The notes below the pieces were generated by a model, which was given only the letters and a program-made list of their open reading frames with translations, was not told where the DNA came from and did no database searches. The translations under genes and the position numbers were made by a program. From Terriglobales bacterium (lineage in GTDB: Bacteria > Acidobacteriota > Terriglobia > Terriglobales > Acidobacteriaceae), in contig DATHMF010000026.1 in NCBI GenBank assembly GCA_035487355.1, forward strand, positions 28,325 to 92,324: a DNA stretch of 64,000 nucleotides, given 5' to 3'. Positions 37,935 to 47,819 of this stretch are shown in pieces; position 1 is the first letter of the stretch; each line of letters begins with the position of its first letter.

Positions 37935-40900
37935 ATGATCGCCACTCATCGCAGGCTCACGCTCCGGATACTGGTTTCGGTGTTCCTGTCGTTGTGTTTT
38001 TGCCTAACAACATTCGCCCAATCTTCCCAGTCCATCCAATCTGAAGGACTACCCAGCGTGGATCCCAGCTTTAGGGTGATGACCCACCCTGTGGAACATC
38101 GCTTACAGCGCGGCAGACCCTTCAACGGCGATGTGCGCACATTGCCGCAGATAGCGCCGAAGAAATTTGAGCGACCGGAGTTTGAAGAGCCGGAGATCAC
38201 GCCGGTTCCCTATCCGGGAACGGCGGCACCTCCCCAAACCAGCACTTCGCTGGTCACCAGCGGGGGCCCGACGATGAACCCGCCTGCTCCCTCGGCGAGC
38301 AACAGTTTTGAGGGGCTTGATTTCACCAACTGGGGCGCGGGACATCCACCCGATACAAACGGCGATGTGGGACCGACCGACTACGTTCAGACCATCAACA
38401 CCTCGGTCGGCATTTACCGTAAGAGTGACGGGGTTCGCCTGGCGGCATTTACTTTCAACACTCTGATGAGCCAGGGCAACTTTGGTAACTTGTGCGACAC
38501 CAACAATTTCGGCGATCCAGTAGTCGTGTATGACACGTTTGAGGACCGTTGGATCATCACCGATTTCGCTTTCATACTCAGTGGGGGCAACATTGTGGCC
38601 CCCGCATTCCAGTGCTTCGCGGTCTCCAAGTCAGGCGATCCTGTTGCCGGGGGCTGGAATTTCTACTCCATTCGGGTCAACGATGCATTTCCTGACTACC
38701 CCAAGTTCGGCATCTGGTCCGACGGCCTATATATGTCGGCCAACATGTTTGGTTTCGGCGCTGGTGGCGCGTTCCATAATGTCCGGGTGTGGGCGTTCAA
38801 CAAAGCCCAGATGTACGCAGGCGCACCAAGCGTACAAATCCTCTCATTTGACGCTCCCGCTGCTGAATTTACCCTGCTTCCCAGCAATGCGCGACTGCAG
38901 ACGGGCACGCCGCCAACGGGAAGCCCGAACTACTTCGCGGTCGTGGCGCAATTTCTCAATGTGGTCAGCGTCTATAAGTTCCACGTGGACTGGAACCATA
39001 TTTCTACTTCTACATTCAGCGGCCCCTTCCAATCTCTTACTGCCACGAGTTGGAGTCAATTACTGGCTGCCAATCGGACTGAACAGTCGCCCGGTAATAA
39101 ACTTGACACGCTGTATTTCCGGCTGATGGTGCAGAACCAGTACACCAATATTGGCGGGGCCGAGTCGTTGTGGAATTCGCATACTGTGGGCGCCTCTGGA
39201 GCCACGTCAGCGCAATCAGCGCCCCGCTTTTACCAGGTTGACGTGACTGGCGGAACGGTTGCGGCCAATGCAACCCAGGCTTTTACCTACAGCCCTGACG
39301 CTACAGTTTTCCGGTTCATGCCCAGCGTGGAGGTGGATCGCGCGGGAGACATGGCTATGGGCTACAGCGCGACGAACGCTACTTTAAATCCGGCAATCCG
39401 TTACGCGGGACGCCTGGCCGGCGACGCAGTAAATTCGATTACCCAAACTGAGACATCGCTGATTGAAGGGACGGGAACGCAATCGGGGAATTGTGGATCC
39501 TCTAGTTGTACCCGTTGGGGCGATTATAGCGCTATGACGCTTGATCCCGACGGCTGCACCTTTTGGTATACCAACATGTATTACCAGACCACGGGACTGG
39601 CTTTCAACACCCGTATCGGCGCGTTCAGCTTTCCGAGTTGCACGCCCGTAGCAACTGGCACGTTGCAAGGCACAGTAACAGCGTCGGGCAGCGGCACTCC
39701 GATCAGTGGCGCAACCGTGGCCCTGGGAAGCAGAACTACAACTACCGCCGTAGATGGCACTTACTCGTTCACCAGCCTTCCTTCCGGCACTTATCCCAGC
39801 ATTACGGCGAGCTTTCCTGGTTTCAATTCCAGTACGGCAACCAATATCGTTATAAGCGATGGATTGACCACCACGCAGGATTTCTCCCTGGCGCTTGCCC
39901 CAACCAGCGGCTGCCTGGTGGATACAACCCAGGCGGACTTCCAGGCTGGTGTGCCCACCAATTGCGACCTCACCAGCAGCCCGGGCGATGTCATTCTGCT
40001 GAATGCCCCTAGCATTGATCAGCAAAACACTACGCTTGGGAATAACGGCGTTGGAATCACGATCACGACCTTTGGAGGCCAGACATTTACCCCTGCTGTT
40101 ACGGGTCAGCTCACGCGGGCCGATATCAATTTGTTCTGCAGCGGCTGTACCGGCACAACGCCTAATCTCACTCTCTCACTCAGGGCGACAAGCGGCGGCC
40201 TGCCTACAGGAGCCGATTTGGCATCAGCGACAATTACAGGATTTTCCAGCGGCGCCGCGGTCTTCTACACTGCCAATTTCAGCAGTCCACCCACGCTCAC
40301 AGCAGGAACACAGTACGCATTGGTAATACGCCCGACCGTGAATCCCTCACCAGGAACCTACGCACTCACCCGGAGCGGCACGTCTACACTCGGCGCCGAT
40401 GTCTATGCGGGTGGAACTCGGGTGTCCGGGGCCACCAGTGGTACCGTCTGGTCAATCCCAACGACGGGCGGGGTGACGACCGACGCTGGCTTCAAGGTCT
40501 TCATGCAGACTGGCTTCGCGCCATCCGGCACTTTTGTTTCATCGATCAAAGACGCCAATCCATCTGCTGGAGCAACGGCCACTTGGGGTACGCTTTCCTG
40601 GAATGCAGCTACGCCAACGAATACGAACATTCAATTCCAGGCGGCAGCCAGTAATAGCATTTCCGGGCCGTTCAGTTTTGTTGGACCGGATGGCACAGCA
40701 GGAACTTTCTTCACCAATGGCGGGTCGCTGGCACAGTTCAACGGGAACCGTTATCTCAAATACCAGGCATCACTGACCACAACAGACAGCACTGTCACCC
40801 CGACCTTGAACGACGTGACAGCATGCTTCAGCACCATCTCGGGTTTTGCTCCGCCAACCATCGCTAAGGCTTTTGGTGCGTCCACAATTCCGCTGACCGG

Positions 40901-43900
40901 GACCACTTCCCTAAGATTCACAATCGACAATCCCAACGCAAGCGCTTCTCTGAGTGGAATTGGATTCAGCGACACGCTGCCAGCGGGATTGGTGGTAGCG
41001 AATCCCAACGGACTGACCGGCTCGTGCGGAGGCGGAACCATTACGGCTGCCGCTGGTTCGAACAGCATCAGCCTCTCCGGTGCAGCTTTGGCGGCGACCG
41101 GAGGATGCAGCTTCGCGGTAAATGTCACTGGCATCAGCGCTGGGATACAGAACAACACTACAGGTACGATCACTTCCAACGAGAGCGGAGCAGGCAGCAC
41201 AGCCTCGGCCTCGCTGACTGTCAACCAGGCCAGCACTTCGACAACCGTGGCTTCCAGCAGTAATCCCTCGGTCTTTGGGCAGTCTGTGACCTTCACGGCC
41301 ACGGTTTCGTCGGGAGCAGGGACACCAACCGGCACGGTGACGTTCCTCGATGGCGGCAGCCCGATTGGCACCGGAACACTGAGCGGAGGCGTAGCCACTT
41401 TCACGACTTCTGCTTTAGCAGTGGGCAGTCACGTCATCACCACCAGCTACGGCGGCGATGCGAACTTCACTGGCAGTACGGGATCGTTGAATACCAACCC
41501 ACAGGTTGTCATCGCTCCGCCGACCATTAGCAAAGTCTTCGGCGCGGCCAGCATTCCGTTGAACGGCACAACCTCGCTGAGCTTCACCATCAACAACCCC
41601 AACACTTCAACCGCGCTAACCGGCGTCGGCTTCGGCGATACGCTGCCGGCAGGCCTGGTAGTGGCGAATCCGAACAACCTTACGGGAAGCTGCGGCGGAG
41701 GAACGATCACCGCAGTCGCGGGGACGAACAGCATCAGCTTGTCGGGAGCAACTCTGGCAGCAAGCAGCGGATGCACATTCTCGGTCAATGTCACCGGCGT
41801 CACTGCTGGCAACCAGAACAACACCACCGGCAATGTGACCTCAACCGAGGGCGGCGCCGGCGGCACAGCTTCAGCCTCCATCACAGTGGTTGCACCGCCT
41901 TCGATTGCCAAGGCCTTCAACCCGGCGACCATCGCGCTGAATGCCACCACGTCGCTGACCTTTACCATCACCAATCCTGGCGCCAATACCGTACCTCTGA
42001 CAGGAGTGGCTTTTACTGACACGCTGCCCACCGGGCTTACCGTCGCCGATTCCTCGGCCAGCGCCTGTGGCGGGACCTTAACTACAACCAATCCCACGGG
42101 CATTGCCCTGGCGGGCGCGACCATTGATGCGAACAGCCAGTGCCAGTTCAGCATGACCGTAACCGGAGCGGCGGCAGGCATCTACAGCAACACCACCGGT
42201 AACGTGACTTCGACCAATGGCGGCACGGGTAACACTGCATCATCCAGCCTGACGGTGGCCGCGCCTCCGACCATCAGCAAGACATTCGGCGTGCCAACGA
42301 TTCCGCTGAACGGGACAACCTCGCTGAGCTTCACCATCAATAACCCGAACACATCAACTCTGACCGGCGTCGGATTTAGTGACACACTGCCTGCAGGCCT
42401 GTTAGTAGCAAATCCAAATAACCTTACGGGAAGCTGCGGCGAAGGAACGATCACCGCAGTCGCGGGGACGAACAGCATCAGCTTGTCGGGAGCAACTCTG
42501 ACAGCGAGCAGCGGATGCACATTCTCGGTGGATGTGACCGGAACCAGCGCGGGAGTCCAGAACAACACCACCGGCAACGTGACCTCAACCGAGGGCGGCG
42601 CCGGCGGCACAGCTTCAGCCTCCATCACAGTGGTTGCACCGCCTTCGATTGCCAAGGCCTTCAACCCGGTGACCATCGCGCTGAATACCACCACGTCGCT
42701 GACCTTTACCATCACCAATCCTGGCGCCAATACCGTACCGCTGACGGGCGTGGCTTTTACCGACACGCTGCCGATAGGGCTCACCGTTGCCAATTCTTCG
42801 GCCACCACCTGTGGCGGCACATTGACGACAACCTCTCCGACCGGCATCGCTCTTACTGGCGCGACCATCAACACAAACAGCCAGTGCCAGTTCAGCGTGA
42901 CCGTAACCGGAGCGGCGGCAGGCAACTACAGCAACACCACCGGCAACGTGACTTCGACCAATGGCGGCACGGGTAACACTGCATCATCCAGCCTGACAGT
43001 GGCCGCGCCTCCGACCATCGCCAAGTCATTCGGCGCACTCACGATTCCGCTGAACGGCACTACATCGCTGAGCTTCACCATCACCAATCCGAACACAGGC
43101 GTCGCGCTGAACGGTGTGTCGTTTACCGATAGTCTGCCGGCCGGCCTGGTGGTAGCCACGCCTGGCAACCTGAACAACACTTGCGGCGGCGGCGCCACGG
43201 CGGTTGATGGATCGGGCTCCGTGAACCTGACGGGCGTGACCCTGGCGGCGAGCGCTTCCTGCACTCTCTCGGTAAACGTAACTGGGACAACCGCAGGCGT
43301 GAAGAACAACAGCGTCACTGTGACTTCCACCGAGGGCGGCACAGGAAATACTTCCAACGTCAGCATCACAGTGGTAGCGCCGCCGACCATCAGCAACGCG
43401 TTCGCTGTAGGCAGCATTCCGTTGAGCGGCACCACCACGCTGACATTTACCGTCAACAACCCCAACACTTCAACCACCCTGACTGGCGTCGCGTTCAGCG
43501 ATACGCTGCCCTCGGCTACCGGGACCCTGGTCGTAGCCAATACGCCCAACGTGAGCAACACCTGCGGCGGCTCGGTAACGGCGACCGCCGGAACCAACCT
43601 CATCAGTCTTTCCGGCGGAAGCGTAAACCAAAGTGCATCGTGCACGCTGAGTGTGGACGTGCGGGGAACAGTGGCCGGAGACGCCAATAACACCACAGGC
43701 GCGATTACTTCGACCGAGGGGGGCACGGGTGCGACCAGCAATACTGCGACCCTGAGTGTGGTAGCACCGCCGACGATTCAGAAGGCATTTGGCGCGGCCA
43801 ATCTCCCGCTGAATGGAACGACGACGCTGACCTTCACGATTGGCAATCCAGCGGCCAATACGACGGCAGAGAGCGGAGTAGCGTTCACAGACACGTTGAC

Positions 43901-46856
43901 GAATGGGCTGCAAGTAGCCGGGACACCCGGCGTGAGCAACACTTGCGGCGGGGCAGTGACGGCGGCGGCGGGAAGCACCAGCATCAGCCTGACGGGCGGG
44001 AGCATCGCGACGCCGGGGACCTCTTGCACCATCGCAGTGAACGTGACCGGGACGCAGACCGGGATTATTCCCAACACCACCGGTGCAGTGAGCTCGACGA
44101 ACGGCGGCACGGGCGCGGCCAGCAACACGGCGACTTTGACAGTCGCCAGTCCGCCGACGATCACCAAGGCGTTTAATCCCACCAGCATTGCGTTGAACAG
44201 CAGCAGCACGCTGAGCTTCACAATTAACAATCCGAATACCAACGTTGCCCTGAGCGGCGTGGCGTTTGGCGACGTGCTGCCTGCGGGCCTGGTGGTAGCG
44301 GCGACGCCCAACGTGACCGGATCCTGCGGCAGCGGCACGATCACCGCGGCAGCCGGAAGCGGCACCGTCAGCCTCGCGGGCGGAACGTTAACCGCATCAC
44401 CAGGGGCGGGATCATCGTGCACGTTCTCGGTAAGCGTGACCGGAACAACCGCGGGTGTGAAGAACAACAGCGTTGTGGTAACTTCCACAGAAGGCGGAAC
44501 GGGCAACACTGCCAATGCCTCGGTCACGGTGGTAGCGCCGCCGACCATCAGCAAGGCCTTCACTCCGGCCAGCGTTCCGTTGAATTCGAGCAGCTCACTG
44601 AGCTTTACCATCACCAACCCAAATACCGCCAGCGCGCTGAGCGGAGTGGGTTTCAGCGACAACTTGCCGGCGGGCGTAGTTGTAGCCGCAACACCGAACC
44701 TAACCGGCTCCTGCGGTAGTGGCACGATTACAGCGACAGCGGGAAGCGGCACCATCAGCCTGGCTGGCGGAACGCTGACCGCATCACCGGCAGCCGGATC
44801 GTCATGCACGTTCTCTGTGAACGTGACCGGTACAACGGCCGGAAGCAAGAGCAACACCACGGGCGCAGTAACGTCGACGGAAGGCGGAACGGGCGCGACC
44901 AGCAACACGGCGATCCTGACCGTAGTAGCGGCGCCCTCGATTGCCAAAGCTTTCAATCCAGCCGCAATTGGATTGAATGCGACGACATCGCTGACCTTCA
45001 CCATCACAAATCCAGCGGCCAACACGGCCGTCCTGACGGGAGTGGGATTCAGTGACACTCTGCCTGCAGGGCTGACGGTTGCCAATAGCTCGTCCAGCAC
45101 CTGCGGCGGAACCCTGACTACGACAGCTCCGACGGGAATCGTCCTGAGCGGCGCGAGTGTTGCGGTGAACAGCCAATGCGTGTTCAGCGTGACCGTGACC
45201 GGCGCAGCTTCCGGCAAGTACACCAATACTACGGGGCCGGTAAGTTCCAGCAATGGCGGCACCGGCAACACCGCCAGCGCTAACCTGAGCGTTGCTGCGC
45301 TTCCGAGCATCACCAAGTTCTTCGGGGTGCAGAGGATTGCCCTCAACGGCAACACGAGCATGACCTTGACCATCGGCAATTCGAATGCCTTTGCGCTGAC
45401 CGGCATCGCCGTTAGCGACAACTTCCCCGCGGGACTGGTGGTCAACACCCCGCCCGGGGTTGTCAACAACTGCGGTGGCACATTCACTGCCGTGGCGGGA
45501 TCGGGTTCGGTGAGCTTGTCGGGTGTCTCTCTGGCGGGAGCCAGCACCACCTGCGACGTCACCGTTTTAGTGCAGGGAACCACGCCTGGCCTGAAGGTGA
45601 ACACCACCGGGGCCATTTCTTCCAATGAAAGCGGCCCGGGCGGTACGGCCACCGATAGCCTGAACGTGCTCATTCCCCCAACCTTGGCCAAGGCATTCGG
45701 AGCGGCAACCGTCGCCGTAGGCGCCAACACCAGCCTCACCTTTACCATCAACAATCCCAATGGCGTGAATCTCGACAATCTGGGATTCACCGACAATCTA
45801 CCGGCCGGGCTGGTCATCGCCACGCCCAACGGCCTGGCGGGTACCTGTCTCGCTGCCGCTGGGCCGGTGTTGAACCCCGGAGTGGCCTCTGCGACCTCCG
45901 GAACAGGTAATATCAACTTGTCTTCGTTGACCCTGGCGAACGGTTCGTGCTCTTTCTCCATCAACATCACCGGCACCACCACAGGTAATAAGGTCAACAC
46001 CACCAGCACCATCACCGGCACATTCGATGACGGCAGCGGCACCTTCATTGGCATCACGGGCGGAACCGCCACCGCGAGCATCGCAGTGTTAGGGCCGCCA
46101 TCGATCGCCAAAGCCTTCGGAGCAACCAGCGTTCCGTTGAGTGGAACCACCTCGCTGACCTTTACCATCACCAATCCTGGGATCAACCTTGCTGCTCTGA
46201 GCGGAGTTGCATTTACCGACAATTTGCCGGCCGGGATCGTCGTGGCCACGCCCAATGGATTAGTCAACAATTGCGGTGGAACGGCAACGGCGGTGGCGGG
46301 CTCGGGAAGCGTGTCGCTGACCGGGGCCGGCATCGCAACCAGCAGCAACTGCACGCTGATCGTGAACGTAACCGGAACCACGAATGGCACCAAGAACAAC
46401 ATCACCGGCGCCGTGACCGCAACCAATGGCGGTACGGGAAACACGGCATCAGCCAGCATCGTGGTGGGCCCGGCGGCGGATATTTCTGTCACTCTGACGC
46501 ACGCACCCGATCCTGCTGCAATTGGCGGCAAGTTGAAGTTTGTGGCCACCGTAACCAATAACGGTCCTGACACTGCGAATGTGACTTTGACGGAGAGCTT
46601 TACAGGAAAGCAGTACCTGGTTTCCGCAATCGCAAGCGTGGGCACGTGTGGCGCGACCGAGCCGGTCAGCTGCACCCTGTCGGGCATGGGTAACGGCGAG
46701 ACCCGGCAGGTCACTATTATCGTCACGCCGCTGCTGGGAAGGAACGTCACCGCGAACGTCACCGTGGCACCGGATGCGGGCACGCCTGATCCGAACAACG
46801 GCAACAACAGCGCCACAAGCACGGCGCGAATCAGGTTCAAGCCACAGAAGTTCTGA
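37935..46856 (+). CDS. Giant exported repeat protein (Ig-like/DUF11-type tandem repeats)
   Basis: A 2973-residue secreted protein. The ATG at 37935 has GGAGG five bases upstream; the signal peptide follows (residues to about 30, ending FAQ). Residues about 85-570 are a propeller-like domain (GHPPDTNGDVGPTDYVQTIN, then WGDYSAMTLDPDGCTFWYTN). At 575-655 is a carboxypeptidase-regulatory-like domain (GTLQGTVTASGSGTPISGAT). At 655-970 are two beta-rich regions, and from 973 to about 2845 there are 14 units of about 125 residues, each opening with PP[ST]I.KAF and containing SFTI.NPN, DTLPAGL, CGGT and TTG.V.S. One Big_3-like Ig domain (1098-1192) interrupts units 1 and 2. A DUF11-like domain and the tail RIRFKPQKF end it. 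It is probably a surface or extracellular adhesin/scaffold. Confidence 0.88.
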   Translation: MIATHRRLTLRILVSVFLSLCFCLTTFAQSSQSIQSEGLPSVDPSFRVMTHPVEHRLQRGRPFNGDVRTLPQIAPKKFERPEFEEPEITPVPYPGTAAPPQTSTSLVTSGGPTMNPPAPSASNSFEGLDFTNWGAGHPPDTNGDVGPTDYVQTINTSVGIYRKSDGVRLAAFTFNTLMSQGNFGNLCDTNNFGDPVVVYDTFEDRWIITDFAFILSGGNIVAPAFQCFAVSKSGDPVAGGWNFYSIRVNDAFPDYPKFGIWSDGLYMSANMFGFGAGGAFHNVRVWAFNKAQMYAGAPSVQILSFDAPAAEFTLLPSNARLQTGTPPTGSPNYFAVVAQFLNVVSVYKFHVDWNHISTSTFSGPFQSLTATSWSQLLAANRTEQSPGNKLDTLYFRLMVQNQYTNIGGAESLWNSHTVGASGATSAQSAPRFYQVDVTGGTVAANATQAFTYSPDATVFRFMPSVEVDRAGDMAMGYSATNATLNPAIRYAGRLAGDAVNSITQTETSLIEGTGTQSGNCGSSSCTRWGDYSAMTLDPDGCTFWYTNMYYQTTGLAFNTRIGAFSFPSCTPVATGTLQGTVTASGSGTPISGATVALGSRTTTTAVDGTYSFTSLPSGTYPSITASFPGFNSSTATNIVISDGLTTTQDFSLALAPTSGCLVDTTQADFQAGVPTNCDLTSSPGDVILLNAPSIDQQNTTLGNNGVGITITTFGGQTFTPAVTGQLTRADINLFCSGCTGTTPNLTLSLRATSGGLPTGADLASATITGFSSGAAVFYTANFSSPPTLTAGTQYALVIRPTVNPSPGTYALTRSGTSTLGADVYAGGTRVSGATSGTVWSIPTTGGVTTDAGFKVFMQTGFAPSGTFVSSIKDANPSAGATATWGTLSWNAATPTNTNIQFQAAASNSISGPFSFVGPDGTAGTFFTNGGSLAQFNGNRYLKYQASLTTTDSTVTPTLNDVTACFSTISGFAPPTIAKAFGASTIPLTGTTSLRFTIDNPNASASLSGIGFSDTLPAGLVVANPNGLTGSCGGGTITAAAGSNSISLSGAALAATGGCSFAVNVTGISAGIQNNTTGTITSNESGAGSTASASLTVNQASTSTTVASSSNPSVFGQSVTFTATVSSGAGTPTGTVTFLDGGSPIGTGTLSGGVATFTTSALAVGSHVITTSYGGDANFTGSTGSLNTNPQVVIAPPTISKVFGAASIPLNGTTSLSFTINNPNTSTALTGVGFGDTLPAGLVVANPNNLTGSCGGGTITAVAGTNSISLSGATLAASSGCTFSVNVTGVTAGNQNNTTGNVTSTEGGAGGTASASITVVAPPSIAKAFNPATIALNATTSLTFTITNPGANTVPLTGVAFTDTLPTGLTVADSSASACGGTLTTTNPTGIALAGATIDANSQCQFSMTVTGAAAGIYSNTTGNVTSTNGGTGNTASSSLTVAAPPTISKTFGVPTIPLNGTTSLSFTINNPNTSTLTGVGFSDTLPAGLLVANPNNLTGSCGEGTITAVAGTNSISLSGATLTASSGCTFSVDVTGTSAGVQNNTTGNVTSTEGGAGGTASASITVVAPPSIAKAFNPVTIALNTTTSLTFTITNPGANTVPLTGVAFTDTLPIGLTVANSSATTCGGTLTTTSPTGIALTGATINTNSQCQFSVTVTGAAAGNYSNTTGNVTSTNGGTGNTASSSLTVAAPPTIAKSFGALTIPLNGTTSLSFTITNPNTGVALNGVSFTDSLPAGLVVATPGNLNNTCGGGATAVDGSGSVNLTGVTLAASASCTLSVNVTGTTAGVKNNSVTVTSTEGGTGNTSNVSITVVAPPTISNAFAVGSIPLSGTTTLTFTVNNPNTSTTLTGVAFSDTLPSATGTLVVANTPNVSNTCGGSVTATAGTNLISLSGGSVNQSASCTLSVDVRGTVAGDANNTTGAITSTEGGTGATSNTATLSVVAPPTIQKAFGAANLPLNGTTTLTFTIGNPAANTTAESGVAFTDTLTNGLQVAGTPGVSNTCGGAVTAAAGSTSISLTGGSIATPGTSCTIAVNVTGTQTGIIPNTTGAVSSTNGGTGAASNTATLTVASPPTITKAFNPTSIALNSSSTLSFTINNPNTNVALSGVAFGDVLPAGLVVAATPNVTGSCGSGTITAAAGSGTVSLAGGTLTASPGAGSSCTFSVSVTGTTAGVKNNSVVVTSTEGGTGNTANASVTVVAPPTISKAFTPASVPLNSSSSLSFTITNPNTASALSGVGFSDNLPAGVVVAATPNLTGSCGSGTITATAGSGTISLAGGTLTASPAAGSSCTFSVNVTGTTAGSKSNTTGAVTSTEGGTGATSNTAILTVVAAPSIAKAFNPAAIGLNATTSLTFTITNPAANTAVLTGVGFSDTLPAGLTVANSSSSTCGGTLTTTAPTGIVLSGASVAVNSQCVFSVTVTGAASGKYTNTTGPVSSSNGGTGNTASANLSVAALPSITKFFGVQRIALNGNTSMTLTIGNSNAFALTGIAVSDNFPAGLVVNTPPGVVNNCGGTFTAVAGSGSVSLSGVSLAGASTTCDVTVLVQGTTPGLKVNTTGAISSNESGPGGTATDSLNVLIPPTLAKAFGAATVAVGANTSLTFTINNPNGVNLDNLGFTDNLPAGLVIATPNGLAGTCLAAAGPVLNPGVASATSGTGNINLSSLTLANGSCSFSINITGTTTGNKVNTTSTITGTFDDGSGTFIGITGGTATASIAVLGPPSIAKAFGATSVPLSGTTSLTFTITNPGINLAALSGVAFTDNLPAGIVVATPNGLVNNCGGTATAVAGSGSVSLTGAGIATSSNCTLIVNVTGTTNGTKNNITGAVTATNGGTGNTASASIVVGPAADISVTLTHAPDPAAIGGKLKFVATVTNNGPDTANVTLTESFTGKQYLVSAIASVGTCGATEPVSCTLSGMGNGETRQVTIIVTPLLGRNVTANVTVAPDAGTPDPNNGNNSATSTARIRFKPQKF
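41670..43024 (+). repeat. Recent tandem duplication of a two-unit block in the giant gene
   Basis: Bases 41670-42280 and 42414-43024 are near-identical at a fixed offset of 744 bases (248 codons), far more alike than other units. The copies cover the end of unit 2 with unit 3, and the end of unit 4 with unit 5. The gene therefore grew recently by in-frame duplication. Confidence 0.85.
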
Positions 46857-46925
46857 AGAAGCAGTCAGTAATCAGCATCCAGCCAAACAGATGGGCTGGC
46901 CTGATAACGGAAGATAGAGCAATGC

Positions 46926-46968
46926 ACCACGAAGGCACAGAGATGGAATTCTCTGTGCCTTTGTGCTT
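46926..46968 (+). terminator. Hairpin downstream of the giant gene (family B repeat)
   Basis: CACGAAGGCACAGAG (46928-46942) pairs with CTCTGTGCCTTTGTG (46951-46965) with one G-U pair, then CTTTT. It lies 71 bases after the stop. It is also a copy of the dispersed family B repeat in a hairpin form. Confidence 0.5.
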
Positions 46969-47360
46969 TTGCCGCGATTACGCCTGCCGGCATCTCGAAT
47001 GCTATGAAGTGGCGCTTCAAAACATAGCCAAACCCGCCCGGCGGCTTCCGCGAAAGAGTGGCAGCCCCCGGCCTCGCTTCTCGCCGATCTCCACTTTTTC
47101 CAGGTACGTGCAATGCCGTTCTATGTCGTGCTTTGTCGCCGCGCCAGCCAGCCGCAGCCGCATGCAACCATGGCATACTGCTTCGTCGCTCGGTGGCAGC
47201 ATGAGAGCAAAGGGAGTTATGCCGGTGAAGGTCCTGGTCAATTTTCATAAATAACGTGCCATAGACGTAACCCTGTGGTGACACATTGGTAACAAATGGC
47301 TGATAAGAATCAACCTGTATCCTGAGTTGGAAATTAACCTGCTCGGGAACTGTTTGGTAG

Positions 47361-47487
47361 TAGAACGCTGCTGAGACGGAAAGCCAATCTTTGCACGCGG
47401 CTGCAAGTTCCAGCCACTGCCGCGTTCTATGGTTGTAGAAAGTAGGAGAAAGGCGACTGCGGCGTCTTCAATCTTGAGGCGCCGCAG
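47361..47487. other. Possible structured element upstream of the protease-like gene
   Basis: TAGAACGC (47361-47368) pairs with GCGTTCTA (47422-47429), enclosing GGCTG/CAGCC. A second hairpin, CTGCGGCG (47457-47464) with CGCCGCAG (47480-47487), extends inward. The word CGGCTGCAAGTT recurs near 47575, and GCGTTCTAT near 47602. It matches no riboswitch I know. Confidence 0.35.
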
Positions 47488-47648
47488 CTTCTTAAGCCGT
47501 TCCGGCAGTGAGCGTTTGCCGGCTCCGGAGTCAGTTAAAAGACGCCCGAACGGCGGGGCCCGAGATTTTCATGTTACGGCTGCAAGTTTCGTTAAGTAGA
47601 GCGTTCTATTTAGGGAAAGCCTTGGGACAGGTGGCGCGCCAAGTTGCA

Positions 47649-47677
47649 TTGACAACTCTCGGCGGCATCGCTATAGT
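47649..47677 (+). promoter_or_regulatory. Strong sigma-70 promoter of the subtilisin-like gene
   Basis: Perfect -35 TTGACA (47649-47654), 17-base spacer, and TATAGT (47672-47677, 5/6). Transcription would start near 47684, giving a leader of about 135 bases. This is the best consensus promoter in the window. Confidence 0.75.
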
Positions 47678-47819
47678 CCCCTGTACCTTCCCAGCATTTA
47701 CGTAGACCGATAGTAGATAGGGTCAAGTAATACTCTCCGCTGTTGTCCGGCACGTCCCAAGCTGCTATTGAGCTGCGCAACCATCAAACTATATGTCCCT
47801 GCAACCAGAGGTAAGACAG

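Larger units (their letters stand above)
46857..47819. other. Long intergenic region between two giant genes
   Basis: No coding frame here is convincing; frames at 46865-47284 (minus) and 46922-47254 (plus) translate repeat sequence. The region holds a family B hairpin (46926-46968), nested inverted repeats at 47361-47429 and 47457-47487, and a strong promoter at 47649-47677. Confidence 0.6.

Noticed and set aside
41447..43741. Further long antisense frames over the repeats
   Set aside because: Same cause: repetitive composition of the sense gene; their translations repeat with the same period.
40854..46470. Tandem repeats that could be mistaken for CRISPR-like arrays
   Set aside because: The period is about 370 bases, in frame, and codes for Ig-like units; there are no short repeats with unique spacers and no cas genes.
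43778..46840. A 1020-codon open frame antisense to the giant repeat gene
   Set aside because: It follows from the repeated codon pattern of the sense strand, has no signal peptide, start context or domain, and the sense frame is clearly a protein.
46865..47284. Short genes in the gap after the giant gene, both strands
   Set aside because: Translations run through a dispersed repeat hairpin and lack protein-like composition or ribosome binding sites.
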